Shown: piece after piece, positions 23,085 to 35,614 of the stretch
Numbering within the stretch: the first letter of the stretch is position 1
Layout of the letters: each line of letters begins with the position of its first letter
Assembly (NCBI GenBank): GCA_028753945.1
Contig: JAPNXP010000012.1
Location: forward strand, 3,038,001 to 3,102,000
Direction of reading: 5' to 3'
DNA length: 64,000 bases
DNA from: Hexactinellida sp. DTS-2022
Taxonomy: Eukaryota; Porifera; Hexactinellida
Translations under genes and position numbers: made by a program
Notes under the pieces: model-generated
Told to the model about the DNA's origin: nothing
Databases searched by the model: none
The model's input: the letters and a program-made list of their open reading frames with translations, nothing else

Positions 23085-24705
23085 GGGCGTACATTGCCGT
23101 GCATATTTTGCAATCTAGGGATTTCGGGAATAACAATTTTTTATAATCCCGGAATTCCGGGAAGACTTTTTCCTATTCCCGGGATTAGACGAAGCATATA
23201 CAGTTTAGGTAATTCTTCGAAAAAAAGTACTAAACTGTTATTATATACTTTAATGTTCTAAGTAGCACAACGTTTAATAATAACTGTGTGTATGAATGAT
23301 ATTAATAATCGTGATTGAATGAAATGAAATTATTATTAACAAAAGAATAATTTATTATATTATTATTTTCAATGTGTCTAATTATGCAGTTTGTATTTAA
23401 GCTTTGAAAAAAAACTTTCCACTTCCACAGATGTCGGCGGTACTGTGAGCAACATTTGATATACCTTTTCTAGCAAATTTGCTCTTCTAACAGTTTGCTC
23501 CAGTATATTTAATTCGTATTTAATTCGTATTTAATTCGTACTCTTCATCTGTTAATTTAATTTCAATATTTAGATTCAGTAGAGATTTTTGAACTGGTAC
23601 GCTTATTTTGAGTATTCTCTCGAGCATATTTAGGAGTGAGCTCCAACGGGTCTTACAGTCCTTAATAAACTGTAATCCATTCGGTTGTTTCTCTCGTACA
23701 TACGTTAGCAGAACTTGATTTTGAAAAGGGGGAACGCTTGAATAGTTTCACAATTTTACGAACTTTGTTGACCACGCCATCAATGTATTAGCTTGTATTG
23801 TGTCAAAGTTGACTATTGCAGTACTATTACTGTCCATTCGTCTAGTGTAATGCTGAACTTCTCACCGTTAATTTTCTGAAGGAGTAAATCATGCTTAATT
23901 CTCTCATGATACATGCGGGCATTACTTGAATAGTGCTCTTGAATAGTAGTTACTGATCTGGGTAAAGAATGGCCCAGGGCTATTGGAGATTTATTAGATC
24001 TTTCGAAGTGATGAAGTTATTAAACGGAATCCCATCACATGCACTCATCCTTGCAAGAACCGCTGGGAGAGTTGATTTGTTTAGAAAAATGTCAATTTTA
24101 GTGACTTTTATACATTTGGATTGAGAATAGTTTTCAGGAATTTGATCATTATAACGTTTAAGCGTTATCTCAATTTGATAGGTTGATTTTAGAAGTACAT
24201 GCAATCCTTTTGTAGAGCCACCATCGCATTTTATTACCTTTTGCAGACTTTAGATTGTACTATTTTCCACTTTATGATCTTAGAAAATGTTGCCATATCT
24301 CAGCCCCGACAAAATCCTTAAATTTAATGTTCTCAGCCATATGCGTTAATAATTATACTTAGTCATACCGGATAAGGCCTTATATATTATAGAGCACATT
24401 TGCATTATTGATAAATCAGTATCAAAAGTACATTATGTATACAATGTACGTACTTGTTTAAATCTACCTAACTTACAAGTACGAAGCTAAATGGTAACTG
24501 TTTTTTATGATTTATCCATCGTTAACTAATCACTAATTCCGTAATACTATATAACTATATAGCACAAAATCATTGGGATTTTGGGATTGAAAAAGAATCC
24601 CGGGATTAACAATCGGGATCAGGATTAAAAAACAAATCTCTGGATTGGATTCCCGGAGGTTGAATCTTCGGGATCCCGGAATTGTAAGCCCCGCCGTTGA
24701 ACTTA
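23085..24705 (-). mobile_element. Degenerate hAT element with CCGGGA-rich ends
   Basis: The left side (23085-23210) and right side (24560-24705) are diverged inverted blocks of TCCCGGGA-like motifs (AATCCCGGAATTCCGGG; GGATTCCCGG, GGGATCCCGGAATTG). Between them lies a broken minus-strand hAT transposase (next entry). Terminal bases are too diverged to give TIRs or a target duplication. Confidence 0.65.
23400..24340 (-). pseudogene. hAT transposase relic
   Basis: Minus-strand pieces in order: MAENIKFKDFVGAEIWQHFL (start near 24337); a broken BED-like region; a frame at 24204-23980 with LARMSACDGIPFNNFITSKD; then in other frames ALGHSLPRSVTTIQEHYSSN, MYHERIKHDLLL and KFSITLDEWT, the last carrying the first catalytic Asp region of BED-type hATs. 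Several stops and shifts follow. It is a dead copy, older than the hAT at 16425. Confidence 0.65.
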
Positions 24706-24911
24706 AACAATGAATTATTTTAATTTTTGACACGTATATTATTTGGCTAGATGCCTTCGCAGGATTGACCTATCAAAACGGGTTAAATTGACTAATTTAT
24801 AGACACGCCTGTATTGCCCTACCACATAACAAACCATCTAACTGAATTCTTACTTATTATCATCCATTTTGCAATCTAACCATTTGGAACATCATTTTGA
24901 ACTCTTCCGTA

Positions 24912-25005
24912 TGATCAGGGGCGGCGCCAGCACAGCCCCTTGAGGGAGGGAGGGGGGGAGGGGTGGCGAAAGGGGCGGACCAATGCACTGGAGGGGCAAA
25001 CCCAA
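24912..25005. repeat. GC-rich block GGGGCGGCGCCAGC
   Basis: CAGGGGCGGCGCCAGC is followed by a G-rich run. It resembles the CAG(G)GGCCGGCGCCACC end of the element at 42382-42517, so it is likely a MITE end; the other end was not found. Confidence 0.4.
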
Positions 25006-25599
25006 TAGTTGTAACATTCCAAAAATTCACATACAAACCAAAATCGATATTTTTAATGACAAACTTAGTTAAATAATTTGTCCTATAATAGTATACGGTG
25101 GGGCATCTCAGCAAAACATATAATTATGGACTATTTCTAGTATATTAAACATATTTCTAGTATATTAAACATATTTTCATAGCAACAAGACTCTTTCCAA
25201 TCGATTTAGACATTGTCAAGTCTTTTTCTTCCCCTCTGTTATATCTAGTGATGATGAAATAGTTGTAGCGCCTTTTCTTGCTGAAATTGTCGATCTATCA
25301 TCCAATGAATGCTCTCAACAATTCCTTCAATTGTTTGCTTTTATCGCAGGTTATACGTTCCACAAGTCCTCTCTCAATCCACTATCTCAGCGATATTAGA
25401 GAAATCGATAAAAATATTGGTGATGTTTCACTATATACTAAGTATTGTGTTGAAAAATGTATTAACGAAGCTACTGCTAACATTGAAAGTGCAATTTCGA
25501 TTATAGAAAGTTTAAAGGATACATTGGAGAAATATTCAGAATTGTTACCCTAGCTGAAGTTTACTGTGCCACTTGACAATACTCTTATTCCTAAAATTC

Positions 25600-27130
25600 G
25601 AAGAAAGTAAAATGTAATTACAATGGTGCTAGCTCTAAAATCTCATTTGATTTCTCCTACTTGCTACAACTACTTACAGTCGTTAAATTGTTTCATCTTC
25701 CCCCACCCAGCAACCCTACGTAATCTTTATGGCACTGTAGGCTTGGAGTGCGAGTTGAAAACTTATGTGATGGTTTCTACTGCTAAATTTAATAACCAAG
25801 AGAGGAATATTCCACTACATTTAGATGAAATACATGTAAAATCAGAGTTCTCTTACACAGGGTGGAGATTACTCGGCTCTTCATCTACCCGTACCAGGGT
25901 GTGATATAGAGGGGGGTGGGGGAGCCCTGGGATCCCCCCCTCCAACAAAAGTTCCCCCCGAGGAAAGATGCCTCCATTAAAGCATATAATGATTATGCCA
26001 ACTAAATACATTAATTTTGGCCTATACACGTATATGCTGCTCCTTTATCCAAGGTAACAGTCTGTTTCTAGGAAAGTTTGACCCCCCCCCCCCCCCCCCC
26101 AGAACAAATTTCTGTATCAAACGGTACATAATTAATTAATTAACCCGCCAATACCTTTCTTGCATTCATGATATCAAGTCTATGCAAAAAATGTTCTACA
26201 GTTGTACGGATCTTACCTTGCGCAAAATTTCCTGATGCTCAAATATTATCATTTTCTTCAAAGTAACAAAATAAATATATTGAAAGATGTATTCTTCAAG
26301 TTCAAGTTCAAGTTGTTTGTACAGATAACTACCCTCTCAACTTGAGTCTGTTTAAATTACTATTTCCTACTACTAATCTGGAAACCATGGAAAACAATAT
26401 GAATGTTTGTATGAATCAAATCGATTCCAATCACACATTTAGCTATCCTTCATTCTTATCTTGCGACCTCCCCTTATATGAAGCATTTCAGGATCTTCGA
26501 AACCTTTTTATACTTGAGCAACATTCTGTCGCTAAAACAGCCCACAGCTTAAAAGTTTAATCTTATTGGCCATCTATTCTCGAAATACAAAATGTCAATA
26601 TCAAATTATCGGAAATTTACTTCGAAACCGAATTCAACAATAAAAAGACGATAAACTTAATTTGAACAAGTTTTTATTGGGAGACAAGTCCGCCGAACAC
26701 TATCGGACGTGGTTACTTTGGCGAGCTGTTATGGCTGATAGCCTGGTATAGGCATTCTTTCAATTACCTCAATATCCAAAAATGTTCGCACTACATCAAA
26801 GTACATGTGTACATATTTTGGTGCTTTTATCAAAAAGATGAACAATTGTATAGTTGTGCCGCTGCACTTTCTAAGGTATGGAAAATTTTCAACTTTGGTA
26901 CACTTAGAAATGGCATCCGTCTAAATGACGATGCCTCTACTGAATAATGACAAACTGTTCCAATTTCTTTCAGATCTGGTGAGATGGCTTGATGTGTGTA
27001 AAATTTTTCCTATAAGCACGGAAAACTCACTGCCCAAACCTTTCCATTTATCATATTATTTTATTCTACAATGCACATTGTTTATTGCTTGTCAAAATTG
27101 TTACACTTATGTTTACACTTTATGACACCA
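25600..27130 (+). pseudogene. P-element/THAP9-like transposase relic
   Basis: The frame at 25623-25904 reads SPTCYNYLQSLNCFIFPHPA (the conserved 'leading to T-L' region before the core), then HLDEIHVKSEFSYTGWRLLG, resembling the first catalytic Asp segment of P/THAP9 transposases (L-x-x-D-E-(I/M)-x-(V/I)-K). After a C-tract insertion (25905-26100), broken frames continue; 26890-27080 holds LRNGIRLNDDAST and NDKLFQFLSDLVRWL, typical of the C-terminal part. The assignment rests on motif order; a profile search is needed. It may pair with the THAP finger at 21594. Confidence 0.5.
25905..26100. repeat. G/C homopolymer-bearing insert
   Basis: Starts GATAGAGGGGGGTGGGGG, contains GGGATCCCCCCCTCC, and ends in an uninterrupted 19-C run (26082-26100). 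Similar poly-G/C inserts lie at 35025-35199, 35963-35978, 45398-45869 and ~47690. Confidence 0.7.
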
Positions 27131-29253
27131 CAGTCGGAACAATATATGATTATATCTTTACTTAGGGAGTTTTTTCTGACTTACCAGGTTTAGTAGGTTT
27201 TGGCCAAGTGGAAACCAGGTTTTAACCGGCCAGTCCAAAACCTAAAAATTGTACAAAACTGGACATCCTATAAATCTTGTCTAATTCATATATTTAATAT
27301 GTGTATATTACTTTTTTCGAAAATGTCATACCGAGTACGCGAGTATAATCTAATCATAAAATATATGTGTATACCAATATAATATACATGATTCTAACAT
27401 CGTTTTTATTATTCCCATTCTAGCTCCTGACACCCTCTTAACTCCCTATAACAGAATACAAGCTTATTAGTTACTTTAATTAATCCATAACTCATACGAA
27501 TGTTTAATAAACTTATTATATTGGATCAATACAACAGCAATTATATTATTCCTCACTCGTAAAGGTTTCATTGAGGTTCGTCCGGTTTACTTATGCCTTA
27601 ACTGGTTTTAACTGCTAAGTTCATCTTCAAATGACCATAACTTATTTAGGCATTGTTATTATAATTTTATTACAATATTTTAGCCGCAATCATTTTGAGA
27701 CACCTATTTCTAAATTGACCTAATTGATTCATTTCTTCTTTGATAGTTACATTCGTAGGAATCTCATCAGGGATCGCACACTGTTTTTACCCTTGAACTT
27801 ACTCTCTACCAAAGAGGAATAAGGAATATTGTACTATAGCGTGGGCTGAGGAGTTGTGTTTGATCGAACCTAATAACCTTTAATCTCTCTGTTCGCTCTT
27901 TTAACAATAGCTTAATTGATAGCTATTTCTCAAAGGATAATGGTAGCAAGATTTAATTCCTTATAATAATAACTCTGCAGATGAGTGATGGTTCGAGCAA
28001 GCTGAAAATATGCATTATTTTGTCGACAACTTCAAAGTAAACTAGTTTCGCGAACTATGAAGGACACCGAATTTGATAATCCAGTTTGTTATTGTAAGGT
28101 CTGTAGATTTCAAGATGGTTTGGAATTCAATATGCTCAATTTACCTCTTGAGGCTAAGTTTGAAGACTATTGCTATAGTGACTGTACTTTTACTACTATC
28201 AGTTTACTAATAGCTCTTCCTTATTAAATGATCCTCTTTAGCTACAGAAATATTTAATTCTGTTGAATCTTTGGCCTAACTCCTATATTGCTCGGACAAG
28301 GTGCCAATAAATGTTAATTATCTCAAATATCTCATCTGAACTAATAACTGAATTGGGATATTGATTAGAATTAAGATGGTCATCGAATTTCTCTAGTTCA
28401 TAATCTATTTTAAACCTAAATCTATGAATATCGAAGTCACCTCGGATATTTCCTCCATTAAAACAAGGAATCTCTTGAGACAATTAATCAAGAAAACTTT
28501 GACCACATAAGCATCTCCTGTTACTGTTGTTGTGTTACATTTGTTTCAGACTATACGTATATCGCTTCCTTACTAAAGAGTATTGGCTGTCATTAAAGTG
28601 CAAATTATCTAACATCCGCGATATCCGTTAGCGACTAAATTTCACTAAAATACAGTTGGGTGGAATTTATAAAATTTCTATCGTTATCATTAAATGACGC
28701 CTAAACGGATTAACGACAATTGTGAGAATTTTAAAAGTGGTTCCAATCGACTCGCAATGGCTCGTCACCCCATATACAAGACAATTTATGATAATAAGAG
28801 GAAGAGTGTTGCTTAGAATGAAAAATACAATTGACTTTCATGTTGATGACTTTCTCGAGGATATGTATACTGCATTAGTAGGCTATGATAAAATTAGAAT
28901 ACATATTTATCAAACGTTCGGATCGCTCGCGTCACGATAGATACTTTGCATCTTGGATTCTTATATAAGTATATATGTTTAATTGTCACAATATTTAATA
29001 TTATGAAATATATTCACTTTTGCATTCTCATGTTTCTGTAAATATGACAATTCAAATAAAAATGTACACGTTTGAGTTATTTTGAAGTGCTAAATCTCAA
29101 TTTGCTCAGCAAGCTCGATTTTAGTCCGTAACCACTGATTTTAAACAATTATTTTCAACATTGGTCACAGAGAAAGTTATCCAGAGTAAATTTCATTTGT
29201 CGGAACATATGTTCCTACCTAGATATTGTTCTCTATATTTATCAATTCATCTA

Positions 29254-29775
29254 CAGTTGACATCGCTTAATTGTACACCGGTTAATCGGGACAACCGCTT
29301 AATTGGGACAACTCCCCAATAACCAAATCTTACCCATAAAAGCTAATTCTAAATTTTAGGTTAAATGGGACAAAGTCCGCTTAATCGGGACAAACTCAAC
29401 ATAATTGGTTCAAAATTGGTGTTCGCTCAAACTAGAAAATTAATATTGATCAGAACAAATTCTAATAATTCTGATGAAGGCATAACAAAATATCTAAATA
29501 GGGTATTTTATCTTATTGATTTCCGTAAAATCGGAATTTGCCAGAGATCATTACCTTGTGCTTCACGGATAGTTCCAAACGGTCCACAAAATATTAAGGC
29601 TCATACCATGGGTGTGAGTAGCCTCAAGGGTCCGCATGCATTGGAGGATTTATTATAAAGCAGGTTTAAACTGAAATTGCTGTAAATCGCTACTAGATCA
29701 ATATTTTATATAGGTATTTGCTTAATTGGGACAATTGGCTTGAAACAAACGTGTCCCAATTAAGCGGAGTAGACT
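29254..29775. mobile_element. MITE, CAGTTGAC...CGCTTAATTG type
   Basis: Left CAGTTGACATCGCTTAATTG and right CCAATTAAGCGGAGTAGACTG are inverted; the left flank is TA, the right a mutated TG. Internal TTAATCGGGACA/TTAATTGGGACA copies repeat. A short interior frame (29365-29658) shows no known domain. Confidence 0.8.
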
Positions 29776-29891
29776 GTGATTCTGTGCAGACTATCTATAG
29801 CTATATGACTAAGTATAGTGTTTTATGTTTAAGATAGTTTCAACCATAATATTCCTAAAATATCCCTTATATTTTGTTAGATTTACCAATA

Positions 29892-30074
29892 CAGTCGACT
29901 CCGCTAAATGGGGGCAGTTTGGTCCAAAGGTAGTTTGACCCGATTAAGCAGAGAGATCCATTAACCGAAATATTTTGAGTCAAACTACAATTACGTCAGA
30001 TAAATCCTGTGAAATTTTGTACCTTTAAGCGGAGAAATCTATTAACCGGTGCCTCTATTAAGCGGAATGTGTTG
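29892..30074. mobile_element. MITE next to exon 3
   Basis: Left CAGTCGACTCCGCTAAATGG and right TATTAAGCGGAATGTGTTG are diverged inverted ends with TA on both sides (29890-29891, 30075-30076). Its right edge is only ~50 bp from the exon-3 start, so it supplies sequence near the likely branch point. Confidence 0.75.
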
Positions 30075-30123
30075 TATACCGAAATTTGATTTCGGTGTTC
30101 ACTGAATGTTGATATTTATTTAG

Positions 30124-30348
30124 GAAACGGTCACTGGTGGAGAAGAACTCTATTTAACAAATGGAAGCTTAGGCTATTTTTCAGGAGATCTAAGAAATAT
30201 TGAATTAAATTTGAATTCACAGGATATACTATCATTGAAACTGTTATCTAAACTTGGTAAGTCTCTTGACTCAACATTCATTCTTTTAGATGAAAGTACG
30301 ATTGCAGATATATCTGGTATTTATATTTCTTCTTCTGGCCCTATTAAG
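30124..30348 (+). CDS. Host gene exon 3
   Basis: Exactly 75 codons, phase 0 at both ends, between TTTATTTAG and a GTAAAA donor. It completes the module begun in exon 2: ETVTGGEELYL, then LGYFSGDLRNIELNLNSQDI, LKLLSKLGKSLDSTFILLDE and IADISGIY (equivalent of the D-x-x-G-N turn). The donor falls just before the next module's linker, the same position as the donor at 60112. Too short for an ORF caller, but its frame, both splice sites and the module fit agree. Confidence 0.85.
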
Positions 30349-30423
30349 GTAAAATTATATTAGTACGTATGTTTTATTCTAAATAGCTTATTTATTTGTA
30401 ATTATTTGACGATTGCCATATGC

Positions 30424-30649
30424 CGTATTTACTCAAATAGTATCCTAGGCGGTTATTGTTGTTTCTTCATTTGGGACTAAATTTTTGCCATGAATTTTCC
30501 AGGATATCACATTTTATTGCAATTTATTTATTATAGTCAGTTGATATTCATATTGACGCTTAAGATGTTTACTCCGGGCAGCGGTTTTACATTTTATTTA
30601 CTACTTTGGGAGGGCGATTATTCGAGTGGGCTACTATTCGAGTATATAC
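30424..30649. mobile_element. MITE with ACTC(A/G)AATAGT ends
   Basis: Left GTATTTACTCAAATAGTATC and right GGGCTACTATTCGAGTATAT are inverted. A related left portion occurs at 12836 (AGTATTTACTCGAATAGTCG). Confidence 0.6.
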
Positions 30650-31005
30650 CATTTTCACCAGTTATTCGCACAAGAAACTGTATATAATTAGAATAGGTCG
30701 GAAGTTTATAACTTCTGATTCAAAATTAATGCATATAATAGTTCTTAAAATTATTATCCGACAATCTTGAACAAAATTTATTCTTGAGCTCTATACAGCT
30801 ACTATAGAGCTATTTATATAAAGCTCTCTGCATACTTAATTAGTTAATTCTCATTGGTTAATAATTCTTGCATGCATGAAGCTGTTATAAAAATTAACCA
30901 ATTAAATTAATAATTTAAGTAGAAAATTATCATTGGTTAACTACACTATTTTAACATTTTAATTAATCGAATTATCCATAGTATCTATCATATCTGTTTA
31001 GTAAC

Positions 31006-32035
31006 GCGAAATTCGTGTTCGGCATACTTGTTTACCTATAATACTCATTGGAAGCTAACTTCTAGGTTGATTTTAAATTTTCATTAATTTGTTTACCTAT
31101 TTTGTGTAAACAACAACAACAAATATTAATATGAGAAATTTATAAACGCGAAATTCGTGTTCAGCATACTTGTTTACCTATAATACCCGTTGGAAGCTAA
31201 CTTCTAGGTTGATTTTGAATTTTAATTAATTTGTTTACCTATTTTGTGTAAACAACAACAACAGATATTAATATGAGAAATTTTTAAACGCAAAATTCGT
31301 GTTCGGCATACTTGTTTACCTATAATACCCGTTGGAAGCTAACTTCTAGGTTGATATTGAATTTTAATTAATTTGTTTACCTATTTTGTGTAATCAACAA
31401 CAACAAATATTAATATGAGAAATTTATAAACGCGAAATTCGTGTTCAGCATACTTGTTTACCTATAATACCCGTTGGAAGCTAACTTCTAGGTTGATTTT
31501 GAATTTTAATTAATTTGTTACCTATTTTGTGTAAACAACAACAACAGACATTAATATGAGAAATTTTTAAACGCAAAATTCGTGTTCGGCATACTTGTTT
31601 ACCTATAATACCCGTTGGAAGCTAACTTCTAGGTTGATATTGAATTTTCATTAATTTGTTTACCTATTTTGTGTAATCAACAACAACAAATATTAATATG
31701 AGAAATTTATAAACGCGAAATTCGTGTTCAGCATACTTGTTTACCTATAATACCCGTTGGAAGCTAACTTCTAGGTTGATTTTGAATTTTAATTAATTTG
31801 TTTACCTATTTTGTGTAAACAACAACAACAAATATTAATATGAGAAATTTATAAACGCGAAATTCGTGTTCAGCATACTTGTTTACCTATTATAACATTT
31901 GTTTACCTATTATAACATTTGAAGTTAGTTTATATCCCAATATTAATTGCGGTTTCTATTCCCCCATCACTTTAATACAATCTGGACAAACACACACACA
32001 AACAAACACACAACAATCGAGATTTTATAATATAG
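31006..32035 (+). repeat. 142-bp satellite array with alternating unit types
   Basis: Six complete units start at 31006, 31148, 31290, 31432, 31573 and 31715; a truncated seventh starts at 31857. The period is 142 bp, 141 for the fourth unit. Each runs GC(G/A)AAATTCGTGTTC(A/G)GC, TACCTATAATACCCG, GGAAGCTAACTTCTAGG, ACAACAACAAATATTAATAT. Units 2 and 4 share one set of variants (CAGCAT, GTAAAC, TTTTTAAAC end) and units 3 and 5 another (CGGCAT, GATATTG, GTAATC), so the array is partly a two-unit higher-order repeat. It ends in an ACACAAACAAACA-rich tail shared with 9000-9075. Confidence 0.95.
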
Positions 32036-34038
32036 ATTTGTAGATAAAAACAACATACGTACGTACTATTTGCATATTCCGAAATGTATATTGTAGCCAC
32101 ACAATAATATAGCATTAGTAAGTCAAAAATGCGTATTGTTTGCTCCTGGATGGGGAGGAGAAGAAGCGATGGAGGACACTAAATGATATAATTAAGGCTT
32201 TTCGCAACCAGATGCCCACAAAGCAAGTAGTTTGTCATTCATTATTTGTCTCTCTAAACTATCTGCTCTAAAATCGTAATCACTAAAAGTACAAACACTA
32301 AGCTCCGAGTTATTATGGTAAAAACTAACTGTTTATAACGTGGGGCTGATGTGTTCGACGGCCAACATGGGTATGTTACTATACTTAACTGACCTACGGA
32401 TGTTACTTTTAGTCATGTCCATAACCAGTTGCTGAAAATTCCCGCGGTTCAGTCTCCATTTCAAGTAGAGAGATTCACACTTACAAGCTTTGTTCTTCCC
32501 CAATATAGTTATGGACAATTTTGCCCAGATTGATTTGGCTTTGTGTCTATCTCTCATATCCAAGGCAGCCTTGATTATTTGAAAATTAGCATAACAAAGA
32601 GAAGACCTGTACGAATTGCTCGATAGATGCCATGGCTATATTAATTAAATGAAATACAGTCTATTACTATAAGGTTGTACTAAATTTAATATTATTTTAT
32701 CGTCGTCCCTTGCAAGTAGAAAATAAATACTATTGACGAATAGTGAAGTCGAAGGATAAAGTCAAAAGTAATGTTGAAGGTGAAGTCGAAAAGAGTAGGC
32801 AAGATTTAAAAATCGATCAAAAAAGTAATAAAAAAACAAATAAATTAAGTAATAACGATTGATATAATTTTAAGACTAATTGTAATAGTAAAGTAGTCTT
32901 AAATATCAATTAAATTTGGCTTGTTTGTACAATACATGTAATACATATCAAGAATTAGTGTTACTGTGGATAAAATCTATATTCAAATAATTTAAAATCA
33001 GACTTTTGAGTGGAATATGCGATTCTAGTTTAAAAAGTTTAAGATGCAAATTTGGTCAAAAATGAGTATTTTTATTTAAAAATTGCAATATAAAATGTAC
33101 CAAGTGAGATGATATAAACGTAGTTGAAAGGAAATATCTCTATAATAAATATTTGTTGGGTTATTAACCAAAAACCAAGGTCAAAATTATATTGAGTTTT
33201 GCTGACTCATCATGACTATTTTGGTATAATTAAAATGTTATATGAAATGTACCAAGTTTGTTCTTTCGAATGATATAACTATTTCTAACAATGGACTTGT
33301 ACCTTTGAGTTATAAGCCTGAAAGCATTGTTTTTGAATCCGCTGCTAAGATAAAACTCGTCTATTCAGGATAAATATTTTATCGTAGTCACATTGTCTTA
33401 ACTGATAAATGTAAGCATGTATGTATGTCTCTTTAAATTTATTTTTGTTCTATACCGATTAACTATGTTGTGAATATAGTTAATTTTTATATATATATAT
33501 AATTTTCGCATTTCCAAGCGATATTTAGTTATTATTCTTTTGGATACTAATTAACATCCTGATCCATTTCAAATTTATTGAGAAATTTCTATAGTGATTC
33601 TTTTTAATGACAAATTCGTATTTTATGCAGTTTCTCGTGCGTATATACTGGTTTATATGCACTGGAGTTCAAGTACTATGTTCATAGGCGTCGTAAATGC
33701 AAAGGTCAATCCTTCGGGCCGCCCGGAAATTCCGGGTAATCTCCGGGTAAACTTCGGGTATAGTATTAGTAGCATAGGGGCAACCCTTCCGGGCCGCCCG
33801 GACATTTTCGGGCACCCGGGCGGGTTACGACTCCTAGGACTATGTTGTACACGTGCATGTATACTATGTCCACTATACACTAACTTTACTCCAAAAGTGC
33901 ATACGTATATTCTACTTCATTTCTTTATCGTACGTAGTATATACTGAAAATATTAATTTATATTTTATGTTTAGTCCATGAATCACTTAATAAACTCTAG
34001 TTATGACTAACCAGTCTAATGTTCTATTTTGTCTTTAG

Positions 34039-34989
34039 GTTACTTCTATTATTAGAGACAATATTGGACCATCACTAATATCATTCTCACTTGACCTCAA
34101 TGAAGAATTTGTTTTGTTGTCATTCAATGATTTAGTGAATACCACATCACTGGATCCCACCAAGATTACATTCCAAGAATCGAAGCTCGATCTTTCACAA
34201 TTAGACTTGACTAACTCATATTCACTCACTGGGGGATCAACCAATTCTTCTCCTGGTTTTATCGTATATGTTTTTCTCGACTTTTTAGATATAAATGAAT
34301 TAAAACTTAGACCACGGCTAGCTAATTACATTAATGATACTTTTATTTCAATTTCTGCAGTAACCATTGATGATGAAAATGAAAGGAATATTTTCGCTAT
34401 TCCCCCTATTGAGGCAATTGCTGCATCTTATGTACGTCCTGATATTACACCACCTCGTTTGAACGCATTTACATTTAATCTTAATTCTGAGTTGGTTATC
34501 TTAACCTTCAGTGAGGTTATCAACCTTGACAATCTTGATATTACACAGTTTTCTCTTATACCCTTTCCTTTTGCAAATATATCATCTCACATCTCTTTAA
34601 CTGGAACAAGTGTATTTGGAAATCTCTATACCCGCATATTTACTTTTGATTTATCTAAGACTGATGTGAATAACATAAAGTTGCTAACTACTCTTGCTAC
34701 AAACAGCATTAATACTTATTGTATTATCTCTTCTTCTTTCATTTCCGATGTGAGCGGAATCTCTGTCTCTTCCATTACTTTTGAAAATCCTATTAATGTA
34801 TCAATCTTCATCCCTGATAAAACCTCTCCAAACCTTTTGAGTTTTATTTTTGATATGGATAAAGGTACTATACACCTTAGTTTTGATGAAATAATAAACG
34901 CCTCTACATTTGACGTTTCAAGTATAAACATTTCTACATTTAATGGGAACCGGGTTTATTCAATTTCAGCCGGTAATTATAATAATATG
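34039..34989 (+). CDS. Host gene exon 4 (317 codons, ~2.5 modules)
   Basis: The longest open exon, between GTCTTTAG|GTT and ATG|GTAAGT, phase 0 at both ends. It carries two whole modules and the first half of a third. Module starts are IRDNIGPSLISF, RPDITPPRLNAF and IPDKTSPNLLSF; each is followed by (V/I)(L/H)L(T/S)F(S/N/D)(E/D) and (V/I)N, and in the first two by NSYSLTGG or HISLTGT, (D)IN(E/N)(L/I)K, and an I-S-strand ending D-x-x-G/E. The third breaks at SAGNYNNM, mid-module, and resumes at 59546. Many Asn-x-Ser/Thr sites suggest an extracellular, glycosylated chain. No Cys pairs, membrane helix or enzyme motif are visible. Lack of stops in 317 codons argues for a living gene. Confidence 0.92.
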
Positions 34990-35024
34990 GTAAGTGCAGA
35001 CACCTACTACAGTTAGTGTTTCAT

Positions 35025-35199
35025 ACAGGATTTGCATACAAGGGGGGCAATCTGGGATATGTAAATTCTCAAGGGGGGGGGGGGGAGGCATAAATTACAC
35101 TTCGTAGTGTAAGTGGTTTTTCTAGGGGGGCACTTGAAGGAGCAGGGGAGGGGCAAATGCCCCCCCCCCCCTACAACCCCCTTTATGAAGCCCTGACAG
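35025..35199. mobile_element. Poly-G/C MITE adjoining the exon 4 donor
   Basis: Left CAGGATTTGCATACAAGGGG and right (inverted) CAGGGCTTCATAAAGGGGG match roughly. The interior has a 13-G run at 35073 and a C run at ~35160. It starts ~35 bp beyond the exon 4 splice donor. Confidence 0.6.
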
Positions 35200-35445
35200 T
35201 GACAGTTTACAAATTATTATTACTTTTTAAATTCAGATATAGTAAACTCCACTTAATTTGTGAGAACTATATTATCTCTCTTTAATTGCTGGTTATAAAA
35301 TATTTTCTGTACACTAAGAATACTTCTGAGTTTCGAATACCCCAAATTGTGAAATTTTAACAATGTCATCAACACTCTAGGGTGTGTATTTGTAAATGTG
35401 TTACGTGACAAAAGCAACAATTGATACATTGGAAGTTTGTTTATA

Positions 35446-35614
35446 CAGTAGACTCCGCTTAATCGGTTTCTCCGCTTAATAGGGTCAAAATTTCACCGGA
35501 ATTATGGGACGGAATTACAGTTTGGCCTAAAATATTTTCGGTTAATCGGTTTCTCCGCTTAATCGGGTCAAAATGACCTGGTCCCGATGTGACCCAATTA
35601 AGCGGAGTCGACTG
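35446..35614. mobile_element. MITE, CAGTAGACTCCGCTTAATCG type
   Basis: Left CAGTAGACTCCGCTTAATCG and right CAATTAAGCGGAGTCGACTG are inverted, TA on the left. The internal block GGTTTCTCCGCTTAATCGGG repeats. Same group as 29254 and 29892. Confidence 0.88.

Larger units (their letters stand above)
21112..30123 (+). other. Intron 2 of the host gene (~9.0 kb)
   Basis: Phase 0, CAG|GTTATA to TTTATTTAG|GAA. It contains THAP and P-like transposase relics, a hAT relic, a C/G homopolymer block and two CAGT-ended MITEs. The MITE 29892-30074 lies just upstream of the acceptor. The stretches 27131-29253 and 22330-23084 show only short broken frames (for example 28722-28940 + and 28283-28483 -) that I do not recognise. 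Confidence 0.75.
30349..34038 (+). other. Intron 3 of the host gene (~3.7 kb)
   Basis: Phase 0. It holds a MITE (30424-30649), the 142-bp satellite, its tail, and from 32040 AT-rich sequence. A 76-codon minus frame (32333-32563) shows no recognised domain. Near 33700-33835 CGGGCCGCCCGG-type GC palindromes form a small element. A (TA)n run is at ~33490. Confidence 0.75.

Noticed and set aside
28722-28940. 72-codon ORF possibly a host exon
   Set aside because: No module-like motif, no matching phase with exons 2 or 3, and no recognised family.
32333-32563. 76-codon minus-strand ORF
   Set aside because: No recognised domain and no neighbouring exon-like segments; left unassigned.
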